Below, in pieces: positions 1-8,431 of a stretch of DNA of 23,046 bases. Each line of letters starts with the position of its first letter. Positions within the stretch are counted from its first letter, which is position 1. The translations under genes were made by a program, and so were the position numbers. The notes beneath the pieces are model-generated. The model searched no databases and was not told the DNA's origin. It saw only the letters and a program-made list of their open reading frames with translations. The stretch is taken from IMG/VR virus record IMGVR_UViG_3300027791_000144, positions 1-23,046 of that record. One strand, written 5' to 3'. The stretch comes from a virus.

Positions 1-8
1 CAGAGCAC

Positions 9-275
9 CTAGGGTTTTTGGGCCATCTTCTCGACAGCGCCTCGAATGTGTTGAATGTTTTCGTCAATACGAGCCATGCTTACTGCTTGGCTTTGTACCA
101 TTGTCTCGACCTTCGACACTCGCTCAGAGAAGTTCATTAGCTTCTCGTTGTTCTGCTGGATATCCGCCATCATCATGGACACTGTCCATACGATTGCAGC
201 AGCTTGTGTCATAAGGCCGAGCAAGAGAGTTGCGGGGACACTTCGGGATATGTGCCAACCGTCTTGGTCTTTCAT
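9..275 (-). CDS. Single-TM membrane protein with coiled coil (holin- or spanin-like)
   Basis: An 88-residue protein with a short charged N-terminus (MKDQDGWHISRS), one hydrophobic segment at about 13-37 (PATLLLGLMTQAAAIVWTVSMMM) and a long amphipathic helix or coiled coil to the end (NNEKLMNFSERVSKVE ... ARIDENIQHIRGAVEKM). Its position after the tail genes is where T7 keeps its lysis genes. The plan of one TM plus coiled coil is seen in XhlA-like haemolysin/holin proteins and in i-spanins. A holin or lysis accessory is therefore likely but unproven; an endolysin neighbour would lie outside. No strong ribosome-binding site is visible; a TAATG overlap with the previous stop suggests coupled translation. 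Confidence 0.72.
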   Translation of the reverse strand: MKDQDGWHISRSVPATLLLGLMTQAAAIVWTVSMMMADIQQNNEKLMNFSERVSKVETMVQSQAVSMARIDENIQHIRGAVEKMAQKP

Positions 276-691
276 TACTCAGGCTTAGTGGGCCAAGTAA
301 TGTCTGCTGGGAAACCCGCCTGCTGTGGTACACCCAGTAGGTCAGTCCTGTACTGTGACCACTCAGCCTGTTTGTCAGACGTAAGGTCAGCCCAGCGAAG
401 TGGGTTAGACACCAGTGGGTCAACCTCTGTGGTCAAACGATTGTCACGATCTGCACGAACCTGTGCGGCAGCGGCTGCATCTAGCTCTGCCTGTGTAGGC
501 GGAACATATGCTGCGAAGCCTGTGCCGATCAGAGCCATGACTGCATCATTGTCAATCGTGGTGTCTGTATCGGCAGGGTTAAGAGTGTAAGGTATCCAGC
601 CGTGCTGTGGATGGTTAATCTCTACGTTCATGCGAAGGTTATCCGCTTGAAGGGACGCCGCATTGCGAACTTGTGTGATTGTTATAGTCAT
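275..691 (-). CDS. Tail assembly chaperone-like protein (Phage_tail_APC-type C-terminus)
   Basis: A 138-residue protein. The C-terminal half, from RADRDNRLTTEVDPL to EWSQYRTDLLGVPQQAGFP and ITWPTKP, follows the pattern of the phage tail assembly chaperone domain (R-xx-R-x-xLL-xxtD, W-xxYR-xxLr-xiPqQ-xxFP-xx-xWP). The N-terminal half (NVEINHPQHGWIPYTLNPAD) resembles the accessory part often found before this domain next to tail fibre genes. An AAGGAT site 7 bases upstream of the ATG fits, and the start is coupled to the preceding stop by TAATG. It probably assists fibre folding or attachment, or is itself a small virion protein. Confidence 0.78.
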   Translation of the reverse strand: MTITITQVRNAASLQADNLRMNVEINHPQHGWIPYTLNPADTDTTIDNDAVMALIGTGFAAYVPPTQAELDAAAAAQVRADRDNRLTTEVDPLVSNPLRWADLTSDKQAEWSQYRTDLLGVPQQAGFPADITWPTKPE

Positions 692-999
692 TATGAAATC
701 CTTACAAAAAGTGTAGAGGCTTCTTCATTTGTAAAACTGTCTGCCTTAATTCCCATACAGCGCCAAGACCCTGATGATATGTTTGTCCCGCCCGTGTTGC
801 CAAAGGCGTTGGTTGGTCTTAGTGCGTATGTACCAGCAGCAATCACTTGGCCTTGGGTAAATGCGGGGCTTCCTCTGTACTGAGCAAATACATAACTCCC
901 AACAGCACCAAGGTCTGTACTACTACCAGCCCCACTTACAATATTTACAAGGTTCCTACTATCATCAATAACCGTAGTACCGTTTACTTTAATCGCCAT
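691..999 (-). CDS. Small tail-fibre-like protein (102 residues)
   Basis: A 102-residue protein that begins MAIKVNGTTVIDDSRNLVNI, a segment I recognise as a common N-terminal or linker module in marine phage tail fibre and structural proteins. The rest is Gly/Ser/Thr-rich and probably beta (GSYVFAQYRGSPAFTQGQVIAAGTY). The AAGGA ribosome-binding site 9 bases upstream supports this start. Its stop overlaps the next ATG (TAATG). It could be a short tip or decoration protein on the tail, or a remnant of a longer fibre gene. It is complete with its own ribosome-binding site, so I favour a functional small gene. Confidence 0.72.
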   Translation of the reverse strand: MAIKVNGTTVIDDSRNLVNIVSGAGSSTDLGAVGSYVFAQYRGSPAFTQGQVIAAGTYALRPTNAFGNTGGTNISSGSWRCMGIKADSFTNEEASTLFVRIS

Positions 1000-1029
1000 C
1001 TTCGTGTTCCTTCACTATTAGCGTAGAGA

Positions 1030-1332
1030 TTACCAAGGAAGCCCAGCGGTAGTCGTTGGGTTCAACTCAGCTTTGATCTGATCCGTAATGCTTGCTTCAA
1101 CGTCAGCACGGACGACTGTATCCCAGACCCAAGCAAGCACTGTGTCTTGAGTTAAGCTGTCGAATGCAATGAAGTCAGATGCAGATGCGTCAGGTGTGCA
1201 TGAGGTTGTGCCATACTGACCAACCGAAGCCTCCCCATCCACGCCATCGCAGCGCCAGTGGACTACTGTCACACCGCCGTCTGCTGTTGTGCGCTCAAGG
1301 TTTGCTACAGACCATGTAAATGTTACAGCCAT
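1030..1332 (-). CDS. Small conserved phage protein, probably tail-associated (100 residues)
   Basis: A 100-residue protein starting MAVTFTWSVANLERTTADGG and ending NPTTTAGLPW. The opening (MAVTFTW-VANLER) and the -TTxGLPW ending are familiar from small proteins of marine and cyanobacterial phages, often near tail genes, with no known function. The middle contains a VVHWRCDGVDGEASVGQYGTT beta-like segment and a helical AWVWDTVVRADVEASI region. Its ribosome-binding site (AGGAGAA) is formed by the last codons of the tail fibre gene, and its ATG is 2 bases after that stop, so it is translated with the fibre. A role as a fibre or virion accessory is inferred from position. Confidence 0.75.
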   Translation of the reverse strand: MAVTFTWSVANLERTTADGGVTVVHWRCDGVDGEASVGQYGTTSCTPDASASDFIAFDSLTQDTVLAWVWDTVVRADVEASITDQIKAELNPTTTAGLPW

Positions 1333-1334
1333 AA

Positions 1335-4163
1335 TTATTCTCCTAGTTTAAGTTCGAGGGCTTCAATGCGAAGCTGCTGCTCTTTGATTGCCTCAATCAG
1401 CACCGCAACCATGTTACCGTACTTGACTGACTTAATGCCTTCGCCGTTAGTGCTGACTAAATCAGGTAGAACTGCTTCCACCTCTTGAGCGATTACGCCG
1501 ACCTCTGAGTTGCCATTCTCTAGCCAATCGAATGATACACCACGCAGGGACTTAACGGCATCCAGAGAGCCTGTGAGGGTCTCTACGTTGGTCTTGAGTG
1601 TAGCGTCTGAGGTGGTGTTGAAGTTGGCTGCGTTGACTGTTCCTGAGAAGTGGCCGTCATTGAACTTATATGACGCATCACCAAGTGTTAAAGCTCCGTT
1701 AGAAAGTGCGCCCACATTATTGGTTGGGTACAATGCTGCACCGCCACCAGAGAGACCGCCACCACCAGAACGAGGGTCAAGTATTATTGTCGAAACAACA
1801 CCAGCCCGTGACATCCAGCTGCCCACAGATGTGCCGTCTTTATATAGGTCAAAAAGTGCACCATCAGTGCTTTTTCTGTTTACATAGAAAGGCCTACCAA
1901 CGGAAGTAGTTGCTCCAGCAATACCATTAGACTGAATTTGAAAACCAGCCGTATTGTAAGCAGCACTCGTCTTACCCACAAGCAGGTTGCCCGATGAGTC
2001 GACGCGCATACGTTCTGCAAAGGTTGAACCCATACGGAAGATTAGATTGCCAGCACCACTCATGTTTATGTAAGAAGTGTCTCCGTAACCCTGTAAGGAA
2101 AGACCTTTAGAGGTTGATGCGTCTTGCCCTAAGTTACTACTTGTAATGCTTCCATTTACATGTAGGCCGGAGTTAGGGGCAGTCATGTTTATGCCAACAT
2201 TGCCTGACGAGTCGATACGCATACGTTCTGAGGAGTTTGTAAAGAACCTTTGTCCTAAACCTGTAACAGCATAAAAATCATAATAACCTGCACCACCACC
2301 AACTGCACTACTTTCACCAATAAAAAGTTTAGTTGCGCCAGACTCCTTAAAAGACATAAAGGGGGTTGTAGTATCCACAGTCAGCCCATCAGCCGTCACT
2401 GTGCCTGTTACGTCAATGCCAGTGGCTGTGGTGTTCAATTTCATTGCGGCGTTATGAAACAATTCTACTTGTGCGCCCTCAACAGCAACAATCATCTCTG
2501 CATTATTAGCAGCATTGTTAACTTGTAAACGACTAGCAGCAATAACTAAAAACCCTGTTCCAGTATCATTTATGCGGCTATGAGTACCATCATGGTAAAT
2601 CTGTAGGTCAGACCCAGCACCGAAGATGGCCTTGTCGTTGTCGCCGAAGGACACATCAGCAGTTGTAGTTAGACCAGCGAACGTAGGGCTGTTGCTAGTT
2701 CCAAGGCCGAGGTTAGTACGACCAGCAGATGCACTTGCTAAATCAGACAGATTGTTTGCAGCAAGCAGAGCGCCTGACAGGGAAGCATAAGCAGCAACCC
2801 AGCTAGAACCTTCATACACCTTCATGACATCGTCAGTCGTATTGAAGTACAAAGCTCCAGCTACTAAAGCGTTACCGTCATTGTCTACAGTTGGGTCAGC
2901 AGACTTCTGGCCTAAATACCTGTCGTCAAATGAATCTAATGCAGCAAGGGCAGCGTCTTTAGATGCCTGTGCGGATGATGCAGATGTTGCACTAGCTGAT
3001 GCAGATGCAGCAGATTCACTAGCTTTGGTTGTGGCAATACCAGCTTGGGTTGTTGCAGTGGACGCAGACCCAGCCGCAGCCGTCTCAGATGCAGCAGCTT
3101 CGCCAGCCTTGGTTGTTGATATGCCAGCTTGGGTTGTCGCTGTTGAGGCAGATGTGGAAGCGTTAGACGCAGATGTTGCCGCTTCACCCGCTTTAGTCGT
3201 AGAAATCCCAGCCTGAGTAGTAGCTGTACCAGCACTTGTAGAAGCAGAAGATGCACTAGAAGAGGCAGCATTCTGGCTACCTAAAGCAGCCGCAGCACTT
3301 GAAGATGCTTCAGAAGCCTTTGTAGTTGAGATACCAGCTTGGGTTGTAGAAATGCCAGCCTGTGTAGTAGCTGTAGACGCTTGAGTTGTTGCTATACCAG
3401 CTTGTGTAGTAGCTGTAGAGGCACTTGCAGAAGCTTCCGAGGCTTTAGTCGTTGCAAGTGAAACCTGAGCCGTAGCCAGAGAAACCTGAGAAGCACCGTT
3501 GGATGTTGCAAGTCCCGCTTGGGTTGTTGCAGTACCTGCAGAACCCGCAGCATTCGTTTCAGAAGTCGCCGCTGCATTCTTAGAAGCTAGGGCAGCTGCA
3601 GCACTTGCAGCACTCTCACCAGCTTTAGTCGTTGAAATGCCAGCCTGAGTAGATGCAGTGCTAGCAGATGCAGAAGCCTCTCCAGCTTTAGTCGTAGCTG
3701 TAGCAGCATTAGTATCAGCAAGTAGCACTTCAGCCATGTTGGTTGATACATCATTGACGCTGGCTATATTGCTGGACACTGTATTAACCGCAGTGTTGCT
3801 AGCAGCTACTGTGTTAATGTTCGTGATATTAGCATTCAAAGTCGTGATGGCATTATCTGCACGGTCACGGCTTTCCTCGGAGATTAACCTGTTCTGCTGG
3901 TGAGCGAGGTCTAGGTCAGCCTCAAATAGAGTTGAGCCATCTGTAAAGTCTACAAGTGCTACTACAGGCGTAACTCGCTTTACGATTACTATGAGGCCTG
4001 CGGCTGGTGTGGGGGATACACTAAGCTGAGTATCGTTAATGAAAGTAGGCGTTACGCTAACACCATCTACGGTGACTACCACATGCGATTGGCTTATGTA
4101 GGTGAACGGGATTTGAAACGAGTTCGTCGATCCGTCAGCGACATAGTTAATAATGGAAGACAT
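1335..4163 (-). CDS. Tail fibre protein with gp17-like N-terminus and S74 self-cleaving chaperone
   Basis: A 942-residue receptor-binding fibre. Residues 1 to about 106 resemble the T7 gp17 N-terminal tail-attachment domain ([19 protein letters not shown], then [19 protein letters not shown]). Residues 107 to about 395 form an Ala/Ser/Thr-rich heptad-repeat shaft. The section around 396-850 is beta-rich with repeated phage-fibre motifs ([26 protein letters not shown] and [13 protein letters not shown]). The last 91 residues are a peptidase S74 intramolecular chaperone: [10 protein letters not shown] puts the catalytic dyad at S852 and K857, and [12 protein letters not shown] with a terminal coiled coil ([17 protein letters not shown]) completes the domain. 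This domain trimerises the fibre, then cuts itself off before Ser852. An AGGAG site precedes the start. It determines host range. Confidence 0.92.
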   Translation of the reverse strand: MSSIINYVADGSTNSFQIPFTYISQSHVVVTVDGVSVTPTFINDTQLSVSPTPAAGLIVIVKRVTPVVALVDFTDGSTLFEADLDLAHQQNRLISEESRDRADNAITTLNANITNINTVAASNTAVNTVSSNIASVNDVSTNMAEVLLADTNAATATTKAGEASASASTASTQAGISTTKAGESAASAAAALASKNAAATSETNAAGSAGTATTQAGLATSNGASQVSLATAQVSLATTKASEASASASTATTQAGIATTQASTATTQAGISTTQAGISTTKASEASSSAAAALGSQNAASSSASSASTSAGTATTQAGISTTKAGEAATSASNASTSASTATTQAGISTTKAGEAAASETAAAGSASTATTQAGIATTKASESAASASASATSASSAQASKDAALAALDSFDDRYLGQKSADPTVDNDGNALVAGALYFNTTDDVMKVYEGSSWVAAYASLSGALLAANNLSDLASASAGRTNLGLGTSNSPTFAGLTTTADVSFGDNDKAIFGAGSDLQIYHDGTHSRINDTGTGFLVIAASRLQVNNAANNAEMIVAVEGAQVELFHNAAMKLNTTATGIDVTGTVTADGLTVDTTTPFMSFKESGATKLFIGESSAVGGGAGYYDFYAVTGLGQRFFTNSSERMRIDSSGNVGINMTAPNSGLHVNGSITSSNLGQDASTSKGLSLQGYGDTSYINMSGAGNLIFRMGSTFAERMRVDSSGNLLVGKTSAAYNTAGFQIQSNGIAGATTSVGRPFYVNRKSTDGALFDLYKDGTSVGSWMSRAGVVSTIILDPRSGGGGLSGGGAALYPTNNVGALSNGALTLGDASYKFNDGHFSGTVNAANFNTTSDATLKTNVETLTGSLDAVKSLRGVSFDWLENGNSEVGVIAQEVEAVLPDLVSTNGEGIKSVKYGNMVAVLIEAIKEQQLRIEALELKLGE
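2940..3715 (-). repeat. Imperfect coding repeats forming the tail fibre shaft
   Basis: This stretch encodes many degenerate copies of units like [20 protein letters not shown], giving an Ala/Ser/Thr/Gln-rich shaft. The cleanest block (3309-3413, residues 251-285) is five direct heptads: [35 protein letters not shown]. The seven-residue period and alternating small hydrophobics point to a trimeric coiled-coil shaft. Near-identical DNA units make the region prone to length change by slippage or recombination. Confidence 0.85.
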
Positions 4164-4180
4164 CCATATCTCCTGAATTT

Positions 4181-4210
4181 AAAAGGGAGAGACCCCTCCG
4201 AAGAGGGGCC
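4181..4210 (-). terminator. Hairpin with UUCG tetraloop before the tail fibre gene
   Basis: Just after the gp16-like stop the coding strand reads GGCCCCUC-UUCG-GAGGGGUC, an eight-pair stem (one G-U) closed by the very stable C(UUCG)G tetraloop, then UCUCCCUUUUAAAUU. The shape is that of an intrinsic terminator, although the U-run is short and starts six bases after the stem, so it may be inefficient. The tail fibre ATG lies 17 bases beyond, which leaves no space for a promoter. Confidence 0.75.
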
Positions 4211-4218
4211 TGTAGGTG

Positions 4219-7200
4219 TTAATCAACTGAGAAAATCAGTTCCCCGGCTTCTCTACCGCCCTGCATTAGTTTCCTATTGCGGGTGTTCTGATTTTTAGCG
4301 TCTGCCATATCGGGGAATTCCTTTAATAGCTGACGTTCTGCTTTTTGTTTAGCAACTTGAATGAAGATATTTAGGTGCTTAACTCGCGGATCGTTTGCGG
4401 AAGCGGGTTGGTTTATCTCTGAAGATGCGGTGTAAGACGCATAGCGTTTAGACCCCATCTCATGATTAAGAGTCTCTAATAGTGTGCGACCACCTTTGAC
4501 TACTACCGAGCCAACCAATTCGTTATATCGTTGATACTGAACTGAGTTTAGTTCGATATCGCCAATATTTCTCTGTGGGCCTACGAAAGCGTGATTAAGG
4601 TTTCTAAGTTCCTCGTATACTTTTGCAGTAATGTTTCCAGCTGTCTCAAGTTTCTTCTGACGGATAAACCCAAGAAGATAATCGGGAGTGTCCACAGCTT
4701 CACCTGTCAACCAATCGTGCTTAGGAGTGGACGTATCCATACCATACACACGGGATTTCAGTCGATCTGTTGTTGTGCGTAGCTCTGTCATCACATCATT
4801 CTGGTTCTGGTTCATTTGGTATGAGAGACTTGAGAATGGGATTGCAGATGCTAATCGGTAGTCAAAGAAATTCTTAAACTTACTACCTGACGCAGAACCA
4901 TCAAACAGCTTCATAGTATCACTGAGTGACATCATATAAGTCTTAGACATTACGTTATTTGCAAATGAGGCTGCTACCATACCAGTTAATTCAGTTAACT
5001 CTGGGTCAGGTGCATCGGACATATACTCAGCCATCTCAAACAGGTCGCCTACAATACCAAAGATCATCCCATGTGGGTCTAATCTTTTCAGCTCAACCCA
5101 CTGGGGTTTCTCAACTGAACCAATATTCATGGAGTATGGTTGCCAATCTGGTGAAGCGTTCCACAATTTAGCTTTATCTGAGTCACTACTATAAGATGGC
5201 CCACCTCCGGTAATCCTACCATTGGAAGCTAATTGGTAAGCTGCAAAAGTGAATGCAGCACCAGCCGCCATGTTGCCATAAATAATTGCCTTCTCATCAG
5301 GGGTCCCTGTCCTTAGCAATTCACGCTGTCTTTTCATTATTAAGTTTAGACCGGGGGTGCGTTCAAAGGCTGTGCGAAGGATATTGGTAGGCGTCTGCAC
5401 AAACGGCATAATTTGACGCATCCAAGGGTTACGTGCGATGAGCTTTTGCATGTCGTTAGTGAACGTGCCGTTTCTCAATGGAGTGGTAAACGTACTCTCA
5501 CGCGCATCACCTAGTGCTTGAGTAGCCATTTCACTTGTGTGGTTATAGGAGCCTGTATGCTTACTGATGAATATATCTTTAGCTGCAGCATCATCTAGAA
5601 CCTGACCTGACTTAACCATTTTCTGCCATCTCTCAGCGAGAGCTTCTTTGGTGTTAATAGCCCTGTCCATCTCACCAATAATGTAATCGTTTTTGGTTTT
5701 GTATCCTTGGGCCTTTAAGGCCTTAGCATCCAAACGATGAGCCTGTGATGTAACCATTGCTCTCATACGAGAACGGAAAATCATCTGCTTAAACAACTCA
5801 TCCTCTGCAGTTAATGCGCGGTTTGACATTGTAGCCAATTTACCAGCTAGGTTTATCGTTCCCTTAGCTAGTCCGTTACCAAATACGTTACCATTTCCCG
5901 CTGATATTGCACGATGCTTTCCCCTAACAGGGTCAAACTTTGTAGCGGTATCTAGTATACTCTCAGCGTTGTAGAAGGACCTGAAGGCGTTAGCCATTGA
6001 GCTATCCTTTTGGGTCCTGCCGATTGTGGCTAAGTATGTAATGCCTTCAAAGATTTCGCTGGCTAAGTAGGCATACTGTCGTGCGCCTTCTTCCATAGCC
6101 TGAGTGTTTCCAGTAAGAGCACCACCTACTGCACGAATGCCGGGGCGGAGTATCATGTTAAATCCGTTAGCGCCCATGTTGAGTATGTGAGTTCTTGGGC
6201 CAGATAAAATGGCGTTCAGCCACACTTCGTTAATAACACCCCAGAACTTGTTCTCACTAGCCTTCCTAATCATCTTAGCTTGAGCTGCTCTATTGCCATC
6301 AGCTGAAGCTATTTTCTTGGCGAGTTTCTGTACTTGTTTAGAACCACCAAATTGCATCAACGCATCTAGAGCATCATCACCTAAAGCATCTGCAGTCCTG
6401 ATACGGCCTGCACCTACAGCTCTAGCTGCAGCAGTCTGAATTCCTTTTACAGATAATTGAATATCTGCATGTAATGTCATTAGATTAATAAGTTGTCGCT
6501 CAACTGCGGTATTAGTGTCGCCTGCCTTTGCTGACCTTGTGATAAGCTCAGACAGTTCAGAAATCCTACGACCTGTAGATTGTAGTATCATCTTACCGGA
6601 CACAATGCGCCGTGCGCTATCTCGGGTAACCTTCTCTGCAGTTAAGAATGTTGCTCTAACCGTATCGGGATTTGCCCCTACCAAGTCAGCTACCTCTTCT
6701 ACAGATTCGTCGTACACTGTTTGCAGGGTCTGTTTTGTCTCTAAGCCATTAGCTTTGAGGACACCAGCGTCTGATAAGGCCTGCTGAGTAGAGTCCATGA
6801 CTTTCATGGCGTCCTGTGGACCATCCATATTGTCCCAGTTAAACAGGCCAATATCGTTACCCTCAAGATCGAGCGCGCTGAGTGGCACAATCTCGTTAGT
6901 TTTAGTAGTGCCTCGTAGAGCTGCCTTAAACAATTTAGCGTCCCCGACAACAGCACTAGGGACCTTCTTAGGCTTTACAACCTTAACCGGGGCATCGGCT
7001 GCACTTGCTACAGGTATGTCAGAAGTCTCAACAGTTGGAGCCTTTGGGGCATCTGGTTGAAGTTCATCTGCTAGGTTTACCCGCGATGGTGGCGTCGTAT
7101 CCAAATCAGGGGACGTACCAACTTCAGGAGTGTCTAACGCTCCCGGCTGTGCTTGGTCTACTGCAGTGTCAACTTTAGTCTCTAAGTCAAAGCGGCGAGT

Positions 7201-8421
7201 ACCAGCATTGTTAGGGTCAAACTTCATACCTTCAGGAGTGGTGAACATCCCGTCAGGTGTCATAGCGCCTCTAGGCTTACCGTCAGCTGCTAGATCGTCG
7301 AAGCTTTGGATAGTTGCCTCAATCTCTTCAAGTTCCGCTAGGGTATCCGAACTAACTGATCCGTTAGTCGCTACCTCTGTTTTCGCCTTCTTAGTTGCCC
7401 GAGCAAATTTCACCATTGCTATGGGAAATTCAATTAGACCACCCAGAATGCCGCCCTCAATAGAGGATTTCATTCGAGCTTCCCACTCAGTATCATCTGC
7501 ATTCTTGACTAGAGCTTGAGGGACAAACTTCTTAACCCATTCGTTTTCCGAAGAGTCCATCCAAGTAGATAAGTTTGCATCTAAAGGATCAAACATAGTG
7601 GCGTCTACTGCCGCGCCAATCGCAATACCACGGACGATACCTGCACCACCGCCACCAAGTGCTACATAACCTGTAAGAAACTGTGATAGTCCTTCAGCCA
7701 GACTACCTTTAATGGTATCTGGGGCAGCCAGTTCATCTCGCAAGTCAATAGTTTTACCGAGAACTCCGACAGTAGCTAGGTTGCCGAGGGCCGTATCGGC
7801 ACTATAATCTGGTAAATCATCAGGGTCCCCAATCTTTGCATTCATGAAAGGGTTCTTGAGGCTCCAAGTATTGCGGAATGCCATGCTCTCTTTTAATTCA
7901 AGCTCACTACGCTCCGCACTTGTGAGTGGTGTGCCGCGAGATGTTTCAATTTCAAGCGCCTTGGCATCCACCATCTCTCTAAATTGAGCTTCATTGATAG
8001 AACCAAAGTTTTCATAAGTCTGTCGAAGCTCCGCACCAGCTCCTAAAGAGCCGCGAACTACCCCTGAGAATACGTCCTTCGCCCCCTGAATAAAGCCACC
8101 TTCTTTCTCTTCAGGTTCTGCAGGTAGTACATACTTATTTTGCATAATTGAGAGGGCTGCACCGGGGCCGTACTTCTTATCAATCATAGGACCCATAGTT
8201 TCTGGGTTCTTTGAGATAAGGGCCTTGGCTCGATCTAGTTCTTCTTGTGTCTGTAGGATTGCAGTAGGAGCAGTTTCTGCAGTAGCTGCGGGGACCACAG
8301 GAGCAGCGGCGGGAGTGTTAATCTTTGACATCATCCCGGCCAGCTCTGAGGCTGCATTCATAGTATTCTCTTGGACGCCGAATGCAGACAGCATCTGATC
8401 GACGGGATTATTCTCAGCCAT
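4219..8421 (-). CDS. Internal virion protein D (T7 gp16-like, very large ejection protein)
   Basis: A 1400-residue protein, the largest here, in the T7 gene 16 position (1318 residues). An AAGGAG ribosome-binding site 7 bases upstream fixes the start. The layout is: Ala/Pro-rich N-terminus (about 35-60); Gly-rich hydrophobic segments near 242-275 and 322-340 that could enter membranes; a Pro/Asp-rich disordered linker near 435-500; a conserved-looking section near 720-765 (WLNAILSGPRTHILNMGANG); NPWMRQIMPFVQTPTNILR near 998-1016; and a hydrophobic GNMAAGAAFTFAAYQLA near 1045-1060. The SGP-RTHILN and MPF-TPTN motifs recur in giant polyvalent phage ejection proteins. I see no lytic transglycosylase motif at the N-terminus, unlike T7 gp16. 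Confidence 0.83.
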   Translation of the reverse strand: MAENNPVDQMLSAFGVQENTMNAASELAGMMSKINTPAAAPVVPAATAETAPTAILQTQEELDRAKALISKNPETMGPMIDKKYGPGAALSIMQNKYVLPAEPEEKEGGFIQGAKDVFSGVVRGSLGAGAELRQTYENFGSINEAQFREMVDAKALEIETSRGTPLTSAERSELELKESMAFRNTWSLKNPFMNAKIGDPDDLPDYSADTALGNLATVGVLGKTIDLRDELAAPDTIKGSLAEGLSQFLTGYVALGGGGAGIVRGIAIGAAVDATMFDPLDANLSTWMDSSENEWVKKFVPQALVKNADDTEWEARMKSSIEGGILGGLIEFPIAMVKFARATKKAKTEVATNGSVSSDTLAELEEIEATIQSFDDLAADGKPRGAMTPDGMFTTPEGMKFDPNNAGTRRFDLETKVDTAVDQAQPGALDTPEVGTSPDLDTTPPSRVNLADELQPDAPKAPTVETSDIPVASAADAPVKVVKPKKVPSAVVGDAKLFKAALRGTTKTNEIVPLSALDLEGNDIGLFNWDNMDGPQDAMKVMDSTQQALSDAGVLKANGLETKQTLQTVYDESVEEVADLVGANPDTVRATFLTAEKVTRDSARRIVSGKMILQSTGRRISELSELITRSAKAGDTNTAVERQLINLMTLHADIQLSVKGIQTAAARAVGAGRIRTADALGDDALDALMQFGGSKQVQKLAKKIASADGNRAAQAKMIRKASENKFWGVINEVWLNAILSGPRTHILNMGANGFNMILRPGIRAVGGALTGNTQAMEEGARQYAYLASEIFEGITYLATIGRTQKDSSMANAFRSFYNAESILDTATKFDPVRGKHRAISAGNGNVFGNGLAKGTINLAGKLATMSNRALTAEDELFKQMIFRSRMRAMVTSQAHRLDAKALKAQGYKTKNDYIIGEMDRAINTKEALAERWQKMVKSGQVLDDAAAKDIFISKHTGSYNHTSEMATQALGDARESTFTTPLRNGTFTNDMQKLIARNPWMRQIMPFVQTPTNILRTAFERTPGLNLIMKRQRELLRTGTPDEKAIIYGNMAAGAAFTFAAYQLASNGRITGGGPSYSSDSDKAKLWNASPDWQPYSMNIGSVEKPQWVELKRLDPHGMIFGIVGDLFEMAEYMSDAPDPELTELTGMVAASFANNVMSKTYMMSLSDTMKLFDGSASGSKFKNFFDYRLASAIPFSSLSYQMNQNQNDVMTELRTTTDRLKSRVYGMDTSTPKHDWLTGEAVDTPDYLLGFIRQKKLETAGNITAKVYEELRNLNHAFVGPQRNIGDIELNSVQYQRYNELVGSVVVKGGRTLLETLNHEMGSKRYASYTASSEINQPASANDPRVKHLNIFIQVAKQKAERQLLKEFPDMADAKNQNTRNRKLMQGGREAGELIFSVD

Positions 8422-8431
8422 TTTCGGCTCC

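Noticed and set aside
204-590. 128-residue plus-strand ORF
   Set aside because: It lies opposite well-supported minus-strand genes with ribosome-binding sites; its sequence is low-complexity Ser/Ala with no family resemblance.
2824-3216. 130-residue plus-strand Ala/Val/Asp-rich ORF opposite the tail fibre shaft
   Set aside because: The repetitive composition is simply the reverse of the fibre's heptad-repeat DNA, not an independent gene.
2940-3715. Possible CRISPR-like or non-coding tandem repeat array
   Set aside because: The repeats keep the reading frame of the fibre, vary at codon level and have no unique spacers; they encode a protein shaft.
7130-7519. 129-residue plus-strand ORF opposite the gp16-like gene
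   Set aside because: It is a shadow of the long minus-strand frame, with Ser/Ala-rich antisense composition and no recognisable motif.
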